Source of the DNA: Clonostachys chloroleuca
Taxonomy: Eukaryota; Ascomycota; Sordariomycetes; Hypocreales; Bionectriaceae
Assembly: GCA_037952775.1 (NCBI GenBank)
Contig: JBANAY010000003.1
Coordinates: forward strand, 6,820,001 to 6,884,000
Reading direction: 5' to 3'
DNA length: 64,000 nucleotides
Shown: positions 44,000-56,300 of the stretch, piece by piece
Layout of the letters: the number at the start of each line of letters is the position of its first letter
How positions within the stretch are numbered: the first letter of the stretch is position 1
Translations under genes and position numbers: made by a program
The notes under the pieces: generated by a model
Databases searched by the model: none
Told to the model about the DNA's origin: nothing
The model's input: only the letters and a program-made list of their open reading frames with translations

Positions 44000-44650
44000 A
44001 ATCCTTGTTTTTTATCTTTTCTTGCAGAAAGTTGCATACCTAGCTAGGTAGTCTCTTGAAAATACCAGCTGCCTAAGCAAACTGGTACTTCTCGAGAAGG
44101 GAAGCAACGACGCGATGCCAGCGAACAACGCGTGCACTAAGGAAATGATTCCGAATGATCTCGAATGCGCAAGAAAAGCGAGGAGAGGCTGCTGGTTTGT
44201 TAGTTTAAAATACGCGTCTGGCTTTTCTGTAGTTTCATACCGAAGGAAAAAGAATCCGCTGCACGAAACGAGCGGTTCAATCGGGGATCGAGACGGACAA
44301 GACGAATCTAACAAAAAAGACAGCTGCCTCAGCAAACCGCTTTCTGTCGACGCGGGCGGCAAACGACGCGATGAAGAAAGAAAAAGGACAGCTGCCTAAG
44401 CAAACTGCCTTCTTTCCCGAGGCGGGCGGGCGGGCTGGCAGGCTGGCGGGCAAGCAGGCGAGCAGTCGATAGACTATTGTCCATGAAATGGACACGAGGC
44501 GAAGAGGAGGGGTAAAAACTGCCACTGCAATGCAATGGCGAGAAGAACTGGCGATGTGATGCAGAAAGAAGAAGAAGAAAGAAGTGAGAAACTGAGAGGG
44601 AGAGGGATAAAGGTGGGTGGGTGGGTGGTGGTGGTGACTCAAAGGTCAAC
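44000..44650 (-). repeat. 5' leader of the helicase pseudogene with repeated hairpin-like motifs
   Basis: Read on the reverse strand this lies directly upstream of the helicase start. It is collinear with the leader at 38221-38510: a block around 44541-44511 (ATTGCATTGCAGTGGCAG) matches GTTGCATAGCAGTGGCGG at 38226-38243, and one around 44285-44265 (CGTTTCGTGCAGCGGATTC) matches 38492-38512. Three copies of a second motif, GCTGCCTAAGCAAACTG or a close variant, lie at 44065-44085, 44320-44341 and 44388-44408. The last two belong to a diverged tandem duplication of about 68 bp. Confidence 0.6.
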
Positions 44651-46229
44651 AAACATTCAGCGGACCGTTGGCAACTGTAGCGAAACTGACCACACAAACC
44701 ACTGAGAGAAAACATGCAGTAGCCAAAACTTAAGGCTGTTATTGTGTAACGATTCCCTGTTGAAATCTGCGCTCATGACGGTCCCACGGAATCTGCTCTT
44801 CATCGGCATATTAAAGCCAAACATCGAGACATTCCCCCATACGGCTGTACCATCGATGACTGCTAAGATCGGTTTTAGACAAGTAAAGAGCTGAATACCT
44901 AGACACTGTGAAAGTATCCACCCAATACCACTTCAGACTTAATTGACTTGGTTTGTTGCTTGATTAATTACAATATGACTTTCGCGTCGGGGAGGAGGTA
45001 TTGTCTTCCACCCACACATCAAAGCTCTTTTCCTACAAGCTAGTGACTCCGTTTTCTTGTTTACCTACAATACTAAATAAAATGATAGCCAAATAAATGA
45101 CTTATTCTCTAATATTTAGCTTGCTATTGTGTTTATTGCTGGATTATTTATTTTGATAGGCATCTCCACTCAGCATCAAGCGCAATTCCTTCAAGGCCAA
45201 TCCACAAACATCACGAGCGCGCCTCGAAATCACACAACATCTTGCCACCTTGCTAATTATTTTGATATTGTATTGAAGTTCAAAGTTAGATGGAGGCTTG
45301 GTTGTGCCATGTTCTTTTCCAGCCACGGGCTGCGCAACGCGCCAACCTCACTTTTCACTCACCATGAGTGCAGTGCTTGCTGGCCATTGTCTCGCCTGAT
45401 TTCCATACGCGTTTGCTTTCACACCGCCTCAGCAAACGCGTATGCACCTTAGTGGCAGAACACACGCGGCGAGCGGGCAAGCGTGGTCTGCATGCTTCAT
45501 CTTTGTCTGGCAATCTCGCTGCCCAACCTCACTTGCAATAATCTATCTTCCCTTGTGTGAAATGGATACGCATAGATCCGGCCTTTGCCGATTTCGTGTT
45601 ACGTGGGAAAAGGTTTCTTGCGTTTGGCGTATTTAGTATTATTCTTGGCCACAAAGACAATCCTTGTTTACTAATACTAATATAACTAGGTACAATTTTT
45701 CGTCAAGCAAATCGTTTCCCAAGCTCCAGGGTATCAAAGTCCAATCGAAATCGTAAAGACAATCTACCTTGAGATCTTTAATGCTCCGATAATCACTCAA
45801 AATCGCAGAAGTGGGAATTTCCACGGGTACCTGACGATCCAAAAGAGACCGCGTTTCGACGCCTCACCCTCGGATCGATTTCAAAACTACATGTACAACA
45901 CCAGTTACCCCTGGTCCGGCGGTGGCTGCGCGGAGTGCGTAAAAACGTCTCGTAAGTCTTTCTGCGTTTGGAGGAGCAATTTTGTTAAAATTCTTGTGAC
46001 ACATTCTAAAAACCTCGGTCCCACGTTCATGCGACAGTTGTAACCTCGTTTTGCTAAAGCGAGACTTGGAAGCTTGATCCAAACGCTTGAGCTTACCCTT
46101 ATATCACTTTCATTATAGGCCATTTCATTGATTTTAGTTCATATTCCTCGAACAGCAGGATAGCACAGGGTAGGCAACATTCAAGACAAGCATTGACCAT
46201 CGTCGTGCCTGAGCTCCCCGTCACAGGGA
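44651..46229. other. Gene-free stretch containing a perfect 14-bp inverted repeat
   Basis: No convincing gene. It includes the palindrome at 45404-45444, listed separately. Several short frames lack domains. The right end abuts the transposon's TA duplication. Confidence 0.45.
45404..45444. repeat. Perfect inverted repeat, 14-bp arms, 13-bp spacer
   Basis: CATACGCGTTTGCT at 45404-45417 is matched exactly by AGCAAACGCGTATG at 45431-45444. The right arm and spacer contain GCCTCAGCAAAC, which also occurs in the helicase leader motif near 44325. The function is unknown; it could be a hairpin, a protein-binding palindrome or the end of a small mobile repeat. Confidence 0.8.
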
Positions 46230-46231
46230 TA

Positions 46232-48082
46232 AGTTCCAACCCTAGTCAACCGAACACCCCCCTCAACCGAACACTTTTTTTCCATCCACACTCGCGTTAC
46301 CTTCCTTCAATTTACGCGATATCTTCACCAATTCTTATCCAATTCAATTGATTTATATATCATTGAACTCGCAATGAAAAACTACACAGAAGACGCACTT
46401 CAACGGGCGATTTCGGCCAACAATGAGGGTATGGGCCTGCGTAAGGCTGCGAAGCTCTGGGGTATCCCATTGACTACATTGTACGACCGTGTCAACGGCA
46501 GCAAGCCACGCAGAGTAATCGCAGAAGCCCGTCAACGCCTCTCAGCGAAGCAGGAAAGGGATCTCGTCGGGTGGGTGTTAACTCAAGACTCTATCGGCAA
46601 TGCTCCTTCGCATAGCCAGGTTATTGCGATAGCCTCATCATTGCTCCCGGCTTCAGACCCTCCAGCGCGTCTTGGAAAGCACTGGTTGGAGGGCTTCTTG
46701 AGACGGCACCCGGAAATTAAGACATTACGAGGCAAGCGAATTGACCTCCTTCGCGTTAATGGGGCTACAACTGATCGGGTCAAGGATTTCTTTACAATAA
46801 TGAACAATCCGGCTATCAAACTCATCGCTCCAGGAGACCGTTGGAATATGGATGAAGCCGGTATTATGGAGGGAGTCAGAGGCAACGGGCTGGTGCTTGG
46901 ATCATCAAGGAAGCGATATACCCTCCTACAACAGTCAGGATCGCGGGATTTGATAACTGCTGTTGAATCTATTAATGCCCTAGGTCGGGCTCTTCCTCCC
47001 CTTTGTATCTTCCAAGGGAAGTAGGTTCAACAGCAGTGGTTTCCTCCTGAAGTTGAACCGTATAAGGAGTAGTTTTTTACAGCTTCTGCAACAGGCTGGA
47101 CTAATGACGAGATCGCTCTTGCATGGCTAGACCTAATCTTCATCCCGTTGACGAAGCCCGAGACGAAGAGGCCTAGGCTGCTTATCCTTGATGGCCACGG
47201 AAGTCATACAACCGATGAATTTATGATCAGATGCTTCCAGAATAATATATTCCTTCTTTTCCTGCCGTCGCATTCATCGCATGTTTTACAGCCGCTTGAC
47301 CTCTCAGTCTTTTCGCCGATAAAGAGAGCCTATCGCGATGAGCTTGCGAAGAAGGATATTCTAATTGATTCCTCGCCAATTAGCAAGATGACCTTCCTAG
47401 AGTGTTATTACAAGGCTCGATTAGTTGGTCTAACAGCTACGAATATTCGCTCCGGCTGGAAGGCATCCGGCTTGTGGCCAGTTAATATTACAAAGCCGCT
47501 GATGAGTCCGTATGTATTACAGCCGCTCATGGGACCCTTCCGGGCACCCTCACCTCCCTCAACTCCTCCAAGGGCCGGGATAAAGCGTAAAGATGATCAT
47601 GAACATTATATCTCAACGCCTAAGGGCAGCCACCAGGTCCGGAAGATCATTCGTGATTTTATCGATGACAAGCAAATCGATCCACCGATGAGACTGCTAT
47701 TCCGGAAGATTTGCAAGGGTCTTGACGAGCAACAAGTGAAGATATCAATTAACACAGCGAAGATCACGCAATTGGAGAGGCAAAATGAGATGCTCAGGCC
47801 GAAAAAACAGGCTCGATTGCTTCCTAATCCAAATAGCAAGTTTGCAACAGTTGAACAGCTAGCTGAACAAGCTGACCGGTATACTGCGATCCCAGATGAG
47901 ATAGAGGCACCAGATGAATTAGAAAATTATATCTTTGAAGAGCTATGCTTTGTCTGGCAACTTGAATAGCTTCTCTTTTGAATATCTATTGAATCAACGT
48001 TGCTGTGTTGATTTTTAAATCTATCGCGATTTTCATCTTGGTGTTCGGTTGAGGGGGTGTTCGGTTGACTAGGGTTGGAACT
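46232..48082 (+). mobile_element. Pogo/Tigger-like Tc1-mariner DNA transposon, 1851 bp
   Basis: Both ends are visible. The left end begins AGTTCCAACCCTAGTCAACC at 46232, and the right end is its reverse complement ending at 48082. The inverted repeats run about 43 bp and differ by one C in a C run. Each end holds two copies of CAACCGAACAC, so the ends also have internal direct repeats. The element is flanked on both sides by TA (46230-46231 and 48083-48084), the target duplication of Tc1/mariner/pogo elements. The interior carries the transposase frame described separately. The structure argues for fairly recent arrival. Confidence 0.93.
46374..47969 (+). pseudogene. Pogo-family transposase with two in-frame stops
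   Basis: One continuous frame of 531 codons plus stop is interrupted by TAG at 47022-47024 and 47070-47072. The N terminus is a Psq-type helix-turn-helix (YTEDALQRAISANNEGMGLRKAAKLWGIPLTTLYDRVNG), followed by a CENP-B/Tc5-type DNA-binding domain (LSAKQERDLVGWVLTQ, ARLGKHWLEGFLRRHPEIKTLRGKRID). The DDE catalytic core follows: D in RWNMDEAGIMEG, D in LLILDGHGSHTT, D in LQPLDLSVFSPIKRAYRDEL. The last 100 residues are basic and coiled-coil-like. The second stop lies where WFFTASATGW would be expected, i.e. TGG to TAG. That is a TpG to TpA change, compatible with repeat-induced point mutation. The element is therefore non-autonomous as read. Confidence 0.9.
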
Positions 48083-48437
48083 TACTGCTGACTGTGCCAT
48101 TAACGCTACCCTGGCTCTTTTAAATCCCGATCCGTATTCTAGCCACTCAGAATTCGTTCCTGGAGATTCAAGATGAAAAGTGGTTCCGCCTTGGCTGGGA
48201 GGTGGATATATTTACTTGACAGCTGCCGGTAGTGACACGCCGGGGACTGGGATCGCCATCCTGTTCCTCTTCATTCCCGAGTAATTTTAGAGTCACAAGT
48301 TCTGGAGGATTTGGATGTTGAAGCTTAAATACCGGCAGTCTCATATCTCTCCACTGTCTTTTCTATCATCTTCTCTTCCTAATTCTTGCCTGGTGCAAAC
48401 TTGTTGATCCTCACTTCTTTTATTCTATTCAGCGAAC
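48083..48437. promoter_or_regulatory. Upstream region of the lipase gene
   Basis: 355 bp between the transposon end and the lipase start. The last 100 bases are CT-rich with short C/T tracts typical of fungal 5' leaders. The transposon insertion lies within plausible promoter distance. Confidence 0.35.
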
Positions 48438-49388
48438 ATGCCTTCCATTTCTCGTGTCATCAAGGGCGTTGCCGCCGTGCTTGCCCTCAGCTCGCAGGTG
48501 TCGGCTATTGACTGGTCTTTGCCCTCGGACCTTCTAAAGAACCCTTTATACGGCGCGGTCGATAATAACTTCAATTGTCGAAGCGAAAAACACCCCAACC
48601 CTCTCATTATGCTCCACGGTCTCTCCGCCAACCGCGAAGTAGATCTCAACACATTGGGCTGGAATTTGACGGATGCGGGCTACTGCGTTTTCAGTATGAC
48701 CTACGGAGCCCACACCCTCGTGCCCTGGATTGGAGGTCTCAAGTCCATGAGGGAGAGCGCCAAGGAAGTCGCCTTCATCAAGGAGGTCAAGACCAAGACT
48801 GGTGCTCAAAAGGTTGATCTCCTCGGCCACAGCGAAGGTGTAGGTAGAACCCAATATCACTCTGAGGTTACCAAGCTAATAGTCGTTAATCAGGGAGTCA
48901 TGGCGATTTACGTACCCATGACCCAAAGCGGCATCGCTGAGATTGTCGACCACAACATCGCTCTCGGGCCTGCCATCCACGGCGCCAAGTACTTCGGCTT
49001 CACGGATCTGCTCTACTTCGGCGGCGAGGTCACCCGTAACCTGGCCTCTCTTGCCCTCAAGGTCCTCGGGTGCGCTGCCTGCGACGACATGGCCACCGAT
49101 GGAGACGTCTACGACGACTTCAAGGCCAATGCCGGGAAGATCATCCAGCCGGGAAACAAGGCCAGCATTATCATGAGCAACGCTGATACCCTCGTCGCCC
49201 CCGCGACCAGCCGCATCGACGAGCCCGGTGCCCGAAACATCATCGTCCAGGACACCTGCCCTGATGACGCTGTTGGTCACGCCGGTCTTGCCTGGGACAA
49301 GACTGTCTGGGGGCTTGTCGTCAACGAGCTCACCGAGGACTACAACCGCAAGTTTGAATGCGCCAAGGGCCTCGTATTTAGGAAGTAA
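48438..49388 (+). CDS. Secreted lipase (class 2 / EstA-like), 298 aa
   Basis: Two exons, join(48438..48839,48894..49388). The 54-bp intron (GTAGGT donor, CAG acceptor) keeps the frame open if read through, but removing it gives GHSEGGVMAIYVPMTQ, which fits the family; unspliced it reads GHSEGVGRTQYHSEV. A signal peptide is clear (MPSISRVIKGVAAVLALSSQVSA). HPNPLIMLHGLSA is the oxyanion-hole strand. The nucleophile serine is in GHSEG, preceded by KTGAQKVDLL. The acid is probably in IIMSNADTLVAP, and the histidine in VGHAGLAWDKTVW. It is an extracellular triacylglycerol-lipase-type alpha/beta hydrolase. Cysteines in NFNC and CAACDD may form disulfides. Confidence 0.88.
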   Translation: MPSISRVIKGVAAVLALSSQVSAIDWSLPSDLLKNPLYGAVDNNFNCRSEKHPNPLIMLHGLSANREVDLNTLGWNLTDAGYCVFSMTYGAHTLVPWIGGLKSMRESAKEVAFIKEVKTKTGAQKVDLLGHSEGVGRTQYHSEVTKLIVVNQGVMAIYVPMTQSGIAEIVDHNIALGPAIHGAKYFGFTDLLYFGGEVTRNLASLALKVLGCAACDDMATDGDVYDDFKANAGKIIQPGNKASIIMSNADTLVAPATSRIDEPGARNIIVQDTCPDDAVGHAGLAWDKTVWGLVVNELTEDYNRKFECAKGLVFRK

Positions 49389-50398
49389 AGAGATGGTTGA
49401 ACCGGGATGGAGTAGTCATATGGTTGGGTAAAAGTTGTTTGGAGCTGGGTTGGTGCCGAGTTTCAAATCGTTTCGTGTTGAATTGAATAAAAGCGAGTAT
49501 TTTGACTATTGAACAATGATATAGACTTCTATGACATTAATTCTAAGGTGAAGGGGATATTGTTTGCCTATTCTCAGTGACAGGACTTGCTAACTGGATT
49601 CCCTCTCTCGATGCAATTCGGCTACCACAGGCTAGTCCTCGACCACGTTCGGGACCGGTCAATATGCATCATGCATCGGCGGGGTGCATCACAGAACGGA
49701 CCCCTGCACCATGCCTTATGCGAGTTGCCTCAACTTGGGATTTCCTGTTTCAGCAGGCTGTGGGTGGTTCGCGGATGGACCAGAAGGCAGATTCCAAAGA
49801 CAAGTACAATATGCAGCCTAACCTATCACAGCAGGCAGTGCATTTGCAAATGACTGTCCAAAATGCATCTTTGATCTGGTGGCTCCGTCTCAACTACGTG
49901 GACCAGTCACACAGCGTCTGCCAATGCTGTCACTTGTCGATTGGGCAGCTGCCGGAGGCCAACCGTCCAAATGTGATTGTCAGTTGCAAGCGTGCAGAAG
50001 CGGCCTGCACTGAGCTTCACTAATTTTTTGCTTTTGGGTCCTCTGGCAGCAGGCAGCCACCTGTCACGCGCTCTTGCCTTTGCTCGCCTGCGAAGGCGGT
50101 GTTTGCTGTGATTTTTCTGCCACCCACGAAGCGTCTTTCGGTACCTGCTTCGCTTCTCTCACTTCCACCTCGCTCACCACTTCTTCCTCTCATTTCCTCT
50201 CCTCACCTTATCTCTTCTCCCACTTTTGCACCTACCTCCATCTCATCTCATCTATCCTGTTTTCCATCTCTCAACGTTCTCCTCGCCTAGATCATCTCAA
50301 CAGCTCGAATTCTCCAGGCGCGGCCGACTCTTCATCCCATCTTCCTCCAGTTTTCTCTTGTTCGTCGCGTCTCGTCTGCCTCATGCAGCTCCGCCAAC
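49389..50398. other. Intergenic region and probable CT-rich 5' leader of the giant gene
   Basis: 49389-50040 holds no convincing gene; the 148-residue frame at 49577-50023 has no domain and odd composition. From about 50150 to 50398 the sequence is strongly pyrimidine-rich with long CT tracts, as expected of the transcription start and 5' leader of a highly expressed fungal gene. Confidence 0.45.
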
Positions 50399-53300
50399 AT
50401 GGAAGAGAAAGACAAAAAGGGCCGTCTGGAGGCCATCTTTGATCATCTCGTTCTTCCAGCTCAGATCAGCGACCCCGATCCCACCGGAAAGGATGAGGGT
50501 CTGGCTCTTGGTCTCGGCCAGTTGCTGCGGCGATCCGTTGCCTTGCTGCTCAACGGCCACCAAAATCACCAAATCTGGAGTGCACTCCAAAGTGCCCTCA
50601 ATCTCACGCTCAAGATTCAATCAACCAACGCCGAAAAGGAATCACTCATCGCCGCCTTCACCAGACTCGGCCAAGAAGCTGACCCAAGGCGTGCTTGGCT
50701 TGCACTGCATGTGGCCAAGCAGAATGCCGGCTTGATTGTTCATAAGCGTTCCCCCAAGTATTTTCCCATCCCAATATAGGCAGCTAGAACTCTTTTCTCC
50801 TTCCCATATTCTAACCTCTTGTAGTGTTGTAGTCTTCGAAGCATTTCACGCATCCCCTCCGACAGCCCTTGTACTTCAAGCGACCCATGCCATCGCACAA
50901 GATTTTCCTGACCGAGCTGTGGGAATTCCAATCGAAACCTTCAAGTCCTCATCCTTTCGTGAGAATCTTGCCACCTTTCTTGAGCAGGCAACCAAAGATT
51001 CCTTCGAACGCTTCGCAGCACGAGCGCACAAGGCAGGCAGAGCGATTGTCGAGACTCGCGACTCGTCGAGCCCTGCTCTCATCAGCGAGATGCTCATGTC
51101 GCTTTTGGAAGGCCTAGGTCAATCCCAGCAAGTCCCTAGATTGCGAAAGAAGGTCAGGGATGATGTTGTTCTGGCAGCATCAGAAGCTCCTTGGAGACGG
51201 TCACCCTACTGGCTTGTTCTCCGTGTTTACATTCGCCGCCACCTTACTTCGCTTCTCGACAAAGACCATCGTCAGGATTCTGGAGTCGGCAGAGTCTACT
51301 ACAAATTTCTCATTGCTGTCATGCTTGCTAAGCTCCTAGAGACTAGCGTTGGATTTCTTCACCCTGAGAAGATCATGACGCTTCTGGCCAAGTTGTCTCG
51401 AAGACTTGCCAAGTTGCAGTCGGAGAGAGAGGCATCCGAGGGAGCTTCACGTTTGGCCTATGACTATCTTCTCGGCCAAACCAAGAACATGTTCTTACAA
51501 GTGACAACCGACTCTAAAGCCAAAGTCAAATCAGCTTGGGAACGTTACAAGAAATCTATCACAAGACACATTCCACGACTTCCCCGAAGCGCAGATGCAA
51601 GCGATTTCCGTCTTCGCCTGGAGAGCAGTGGCCTGAAGCTCCAAGGACTTCTGTCACAAGTTGTCATTCCCACTCGCAGACCGATGGGGCTTGATGTTCC
51701 TACGCTTGAAGGCACAGTTTGCCAGATCAACGACCTTGCCACAGAGTACACTGAACTTCAGGATTTTGAAGCACAACTTGGCTCAGATGACTTGGACCCT
51801 GAAAGTCGATGCGAGATGGTTGCCGAGGATATCATCACCTACATGAAGAAGGCCTCAGTTCTTTACAGTGGAGATTCAGTGTTGATGAGCCAATGCTTGT
51901 TGAAACTTTTTGAGCTGTGGATAGCCATGGACGAAGCTGCAGCAGAAATCTTCCCTGGCCTGCTTGAGTTTCATCCTGTTTTTGTACCTCACATGCTCGA
52001 TGTTCTTTGCTTGCCAAAGCGGAGCGAAATGTCTCGCCTTCAGCGAGTTCAGCAGTACATCAAGAGTCGTGTCGCGGGATGCTTGCCAACGAGAACCACC
52101 ATATTTGGGGATCCCGAGTCCTTATCTGCTTTCCCTCTACGGTTCTTTCGTTCAACTAAGGCAGGAGCTCAGATGGCGGCGCTGGGGGCTGAGATCGACC
52201 ATGAATCGATGCAGTCCAGAAAGAACACTGAGGCAACGCTCGAAAGATTAACGATCGACTATCATGAGCTCACCGACGATATAAATGCTGCAGTTTGCAC
52301 TTGTACATACCTTTTGGATGGAACAAAAGATGTCAGAGGCTGCGATCGATGTTACAAGTGGAGGTGTCGAAACCGATTGAAAGTGGCCGTACATGAGGCC
52401 TTTCTGCCAAGTGGGCGAGGGCGAGAGGGCCAACGCGCAGCAATTCTGTTGGAGATGCAACTACCAAAATTTATGGACGCCTACCGAGAGGCCACATGGA
52501 GTTTGGTCATTCTTGGAACTCCTGATGTTTCATCGTTTTACGCAGCAGAAGACACGCCAACCCAGACCCTGAAAGACGTTCGCCAGTTGGAAGATTGGTT
52601 TTCCATTACATCTGGATCCTTGATCTTAGCCTCGATGAAGAAGTCGATCCTGAACACACACTACAGGAGCAGAGCCCTACCTGCGCAAGTCCACGAGGTT
52701 ATTTTGCCCTTCGGCCCAAAATTCTCCTACTATGATTCGGTTAATAATATCTGGACGAGCCAACTCGAATCCCGCACTCCCAATTACCAACGATTGCTTG
52801 GATCATATATTCCACACCCCCAGCTCATTATTGATCCCTACACGCATGATCAACTTCTCAACCAAGAGCTGTACCCACCTTCTAGCTATGAAATTGCTGC
52901 TAGTGAGGCGGATTGCACGCATGATATATCCTTCAAAGAACTTTCAGCTTTTCAAAGGGCAATTTCTGGAAGAGGGAGACGGTGGATTGTTCTCCTCATA
53001 GAGCTGGCTGCTTCTAATGTCAATTTTAGTAGCCAGGCCGCAATGAATCTTCTTATTCGCCTTGCTATTCAAGCAGGCCCAAACGATTCCAAGCGCAACG
53101 ACGATAATGTGCTACGAGAAGCCCATAACGTTTTCAACGATGCCGATTTCTGTGAGCAACTCTATCAGCAGCTCAATATGAGGCTGGAAGCCATCTCTAT
53201 GAGCTGGCGAGAAGTGTTCTTTATGAATATAATTATCAATTTCAGTCTTCGACTGCTGCATCTTTGCCCACAAAGCTTAAAATGGATGCCACAAAAGCTT

Positions 53301-56300
53301 CTCGTAAGAGCGAGGAATGCCACTTCAGACTGGATTGTTCGCTTGCGTAATGACGTTAGGTCTGCTAACGACCCAAGCTCAGCACAGAAGGCCGCTATGC
53401 ATGCGTTTCAGTCCTCTTTGTTATGTCGAAAGATCTGCCTCGAGCTTATGGCGGATACCCATAACTGTCAATCTTGTGCGGACAAAACCAACACACGTTG
53501 CTTTCTCCGCGCTTCGATCGCGATGCAAGAACACCTTGTGGTTGATTTGAACCAAATTACAGCACACCAAAGGCTCTTGCTTGGGCAAGATATGTATGAG
53601 TCTTATAAGCTACGACATGTGATCGAAGAATCTCTGGCTGGTGTCGGCATGGAAAGTCTTGAAGAGGTAATTAACGAAACTTGGCCAACAGGTGGCCAGC
53701 CACGTTCGTACTTGAAATGGACCCTTTTGGATGGGCCACAAAGATTTTGGGTTGCTTCCCATGCCTCCAGCAATCTTTCAATCAGTCGTCCGCAGGTTGT
53801 TCATTTCCATGTATTGCAGGGACATCTTCTCGTCGATGGGAAGCCTTTGGGAAGGCTGCCACTGAGCATGAGGGAAGATGAAGCAATCAAAGAGTTATTT
53901 GGACACCGTTATCTGCTCACGCGCTCCTCATCTTTAGCTGGTATGGAATATCAACTTGCGAGCGACGTGGAAGGTCATGCTGTTCACTTTGGCCTCAAGG
54001 ATACAGTTCAGCCTGGCCTGAAGGAGAAACGAGTTATTATCAAGGCTGTGTACCGAGGCCAAGCCCTTGAGTATGTCAACCGTGACATTTTCAGACCATA
54101 CGATTTGCCGTCCACCCTCATCGACGATTGTTTTCACTGGCTGAACCCTATTACTGGTGACGTGGAAATACGCCGGAAAGCACAACCTTGGAGACAAAAG
54201 CAATCCAACTGGGTTCTTAACATCAGGGCACGCGAGGCCCGGCGAAACACGAAGAAGTTTGGAGGTTCCCGACTGATAGATCCCCGATCCGATATTGGCG
54301 GGAAGATCGCTGGTATTTTGCGTGGTTTTGAAGACCAGGATAAACTGACGATATACGCACCAGCCAATGGAGTCGTCAACGTCGAACTGAAAAGATTAGA
54401 GCTCGCGTTCTTCATTAATAAGCACAAGCTCCTCCAGTCAGGTCAACTTCAATGTGAGATCGACCCAAACCAGGATATTGGCACTTTCCATGGCCTTGAG
54501 AGTGGAATAATCTTAAGAAACGTCCAGAATTTCGATCAGAGAAGCATTATATTGCCCATGGGTGTGACACAGTGGCAAAGACGGGGTATGCACATGGCTG
54601 TTATAGTTCAAAACGGTGGAGAATACTGCCGATATACTGTTAATTCATTGCTGGGCCGCCTGGAGTGTCCTCCTGAGCCAGCCCTACTGTTTCTCAAGGC
54701 CAATTTGCACGCTCTGACATCATTTGTCTTACCAGACCAGCTAACTGGTCGCACTGGGACTGAAGAGGCGCTCTTCTCACTGGGAAGCGCCTCATGCCAG
54801 CCCTGGACGGAGTTACCAACCGCACCGCAGAATAGGTTGATGAACCTAACACAGTCATTGGTTCCGCGCCGAGTGTACTATCCCCCTGATAAAGCTGTCT
54901 GTCAGAAAATAATCTGGGACCAGAATCTTACTTCCACGATCCAACATGATGCCCTTAAGTGTGTGGTGGGGAAGATCCTACTCCAATCGAGGATCCTTTC
55001 ACAATTTAACCACAATATCGACAGGTCATGCGATGGAAGCACTGAAGCACCATCAAAACAAGATCACTTAGTTCTGCGAGGTCTTATTCGTCGGTATCTC
55101 TACGACCGCCCTTCTGACGTTGTCAAGAGCCTGATACCTAGCCACGCTCTTCAGCCGATATATTTCGATACACAAGCAATTTCGAGTGGAGCCTCCAAGG
55201 AGAGCCGTCGGGTGTACTCGATTATGAAGGGTCTGCACCCTGACTGCATGGAGACGCATAGTACTTACTCTTTGGAACCAATGACCTTTCTCTCTGCACA
55301 ACCGTCAATTGGCGGTTTCACACCTGGCTTGCGGAACATCAATGTTGCCGAACTGTTGGACAACCCGCTGATTCCGTTCTGGGGAACTCTGGTCCAGACA
55401 TGCCGACAGGGGATTGAGGAGTACCACGTCATCTTCATGCTGGCGATTATCGCATTTGGCAAGAACGTAGATGCTCGCATGCTCAAATGGCTAGTGAAAA
55501 TTGCCATGAGCCAACAGCTTCGATCCGTCATCCCGCCAGCTTTTGAAGTGGCTTTCATTGGTTACGAAACATCCGGGGTCCCCGATGAAAAAGTGCTTGA
55601 ATCTCTTATACTGCGCAGCAACCCCCAGAACATGCAAGCGACTCGTCCTGGACAGAAAGGCTTTCCTGGAGGTAGGGATTCTGTCGCCGCTTGGGAAGCT
55701 ACCCGGCTGGCTTCGCGTATTCTCACCTGGTGGCGTACTGGACCAAATCTCCAGGAGGATGTCTTTGAGCGCGAGGTCAAGCAAGACGATTTCAGGCACC
55801 TGAATATTCAAGGAGTCTGGAAGTCTCTAGAGCCTGAGCTGGACAGAGTTCAGAGGAACGTGCAGTTGCATGGATACATCATGGAACTTGAGAAACTGGC
55901 GAAAGCGTGGGGCAAAACGCAAAAGGTTGCTAGGAGCAGTACTTGGGAGTTGGATTGCAGTCCCGGAAAGTTATCACCTTTTGCGCTTGAGGGCGAAGAG
56001 ACTGTTTATAAATTCTTTGAACTGCCGAATCTCTCGGGTCACCTCTCACGGAAACAGCATACTGGTCTCATTTTGACCTGGGCTGAGCGGAAAGAAGAGT
56101 TGGGCATCCAAGTGCCCTCTCCGGGTCAAGAGTTGGAAGAACAGATCACCGATAGAGATCTCATCAATGCCTCCAAGGAGCTTTCGATCTTGGATGGAAT
56201 CACGCAAGGGCTAATTAATTCATCCGACTCTACACGACAACAGTACGGTAACGATCTTCGACAGTCGCTTCTAGCCTTGGCCAGAAATGAAAATACCAGC

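Noticed and set aside
49577..50023. 148-codon open frame between lipase and giant gene
   Set aside because: No domain, odd composition, and no splice or promoter context; probably chance.
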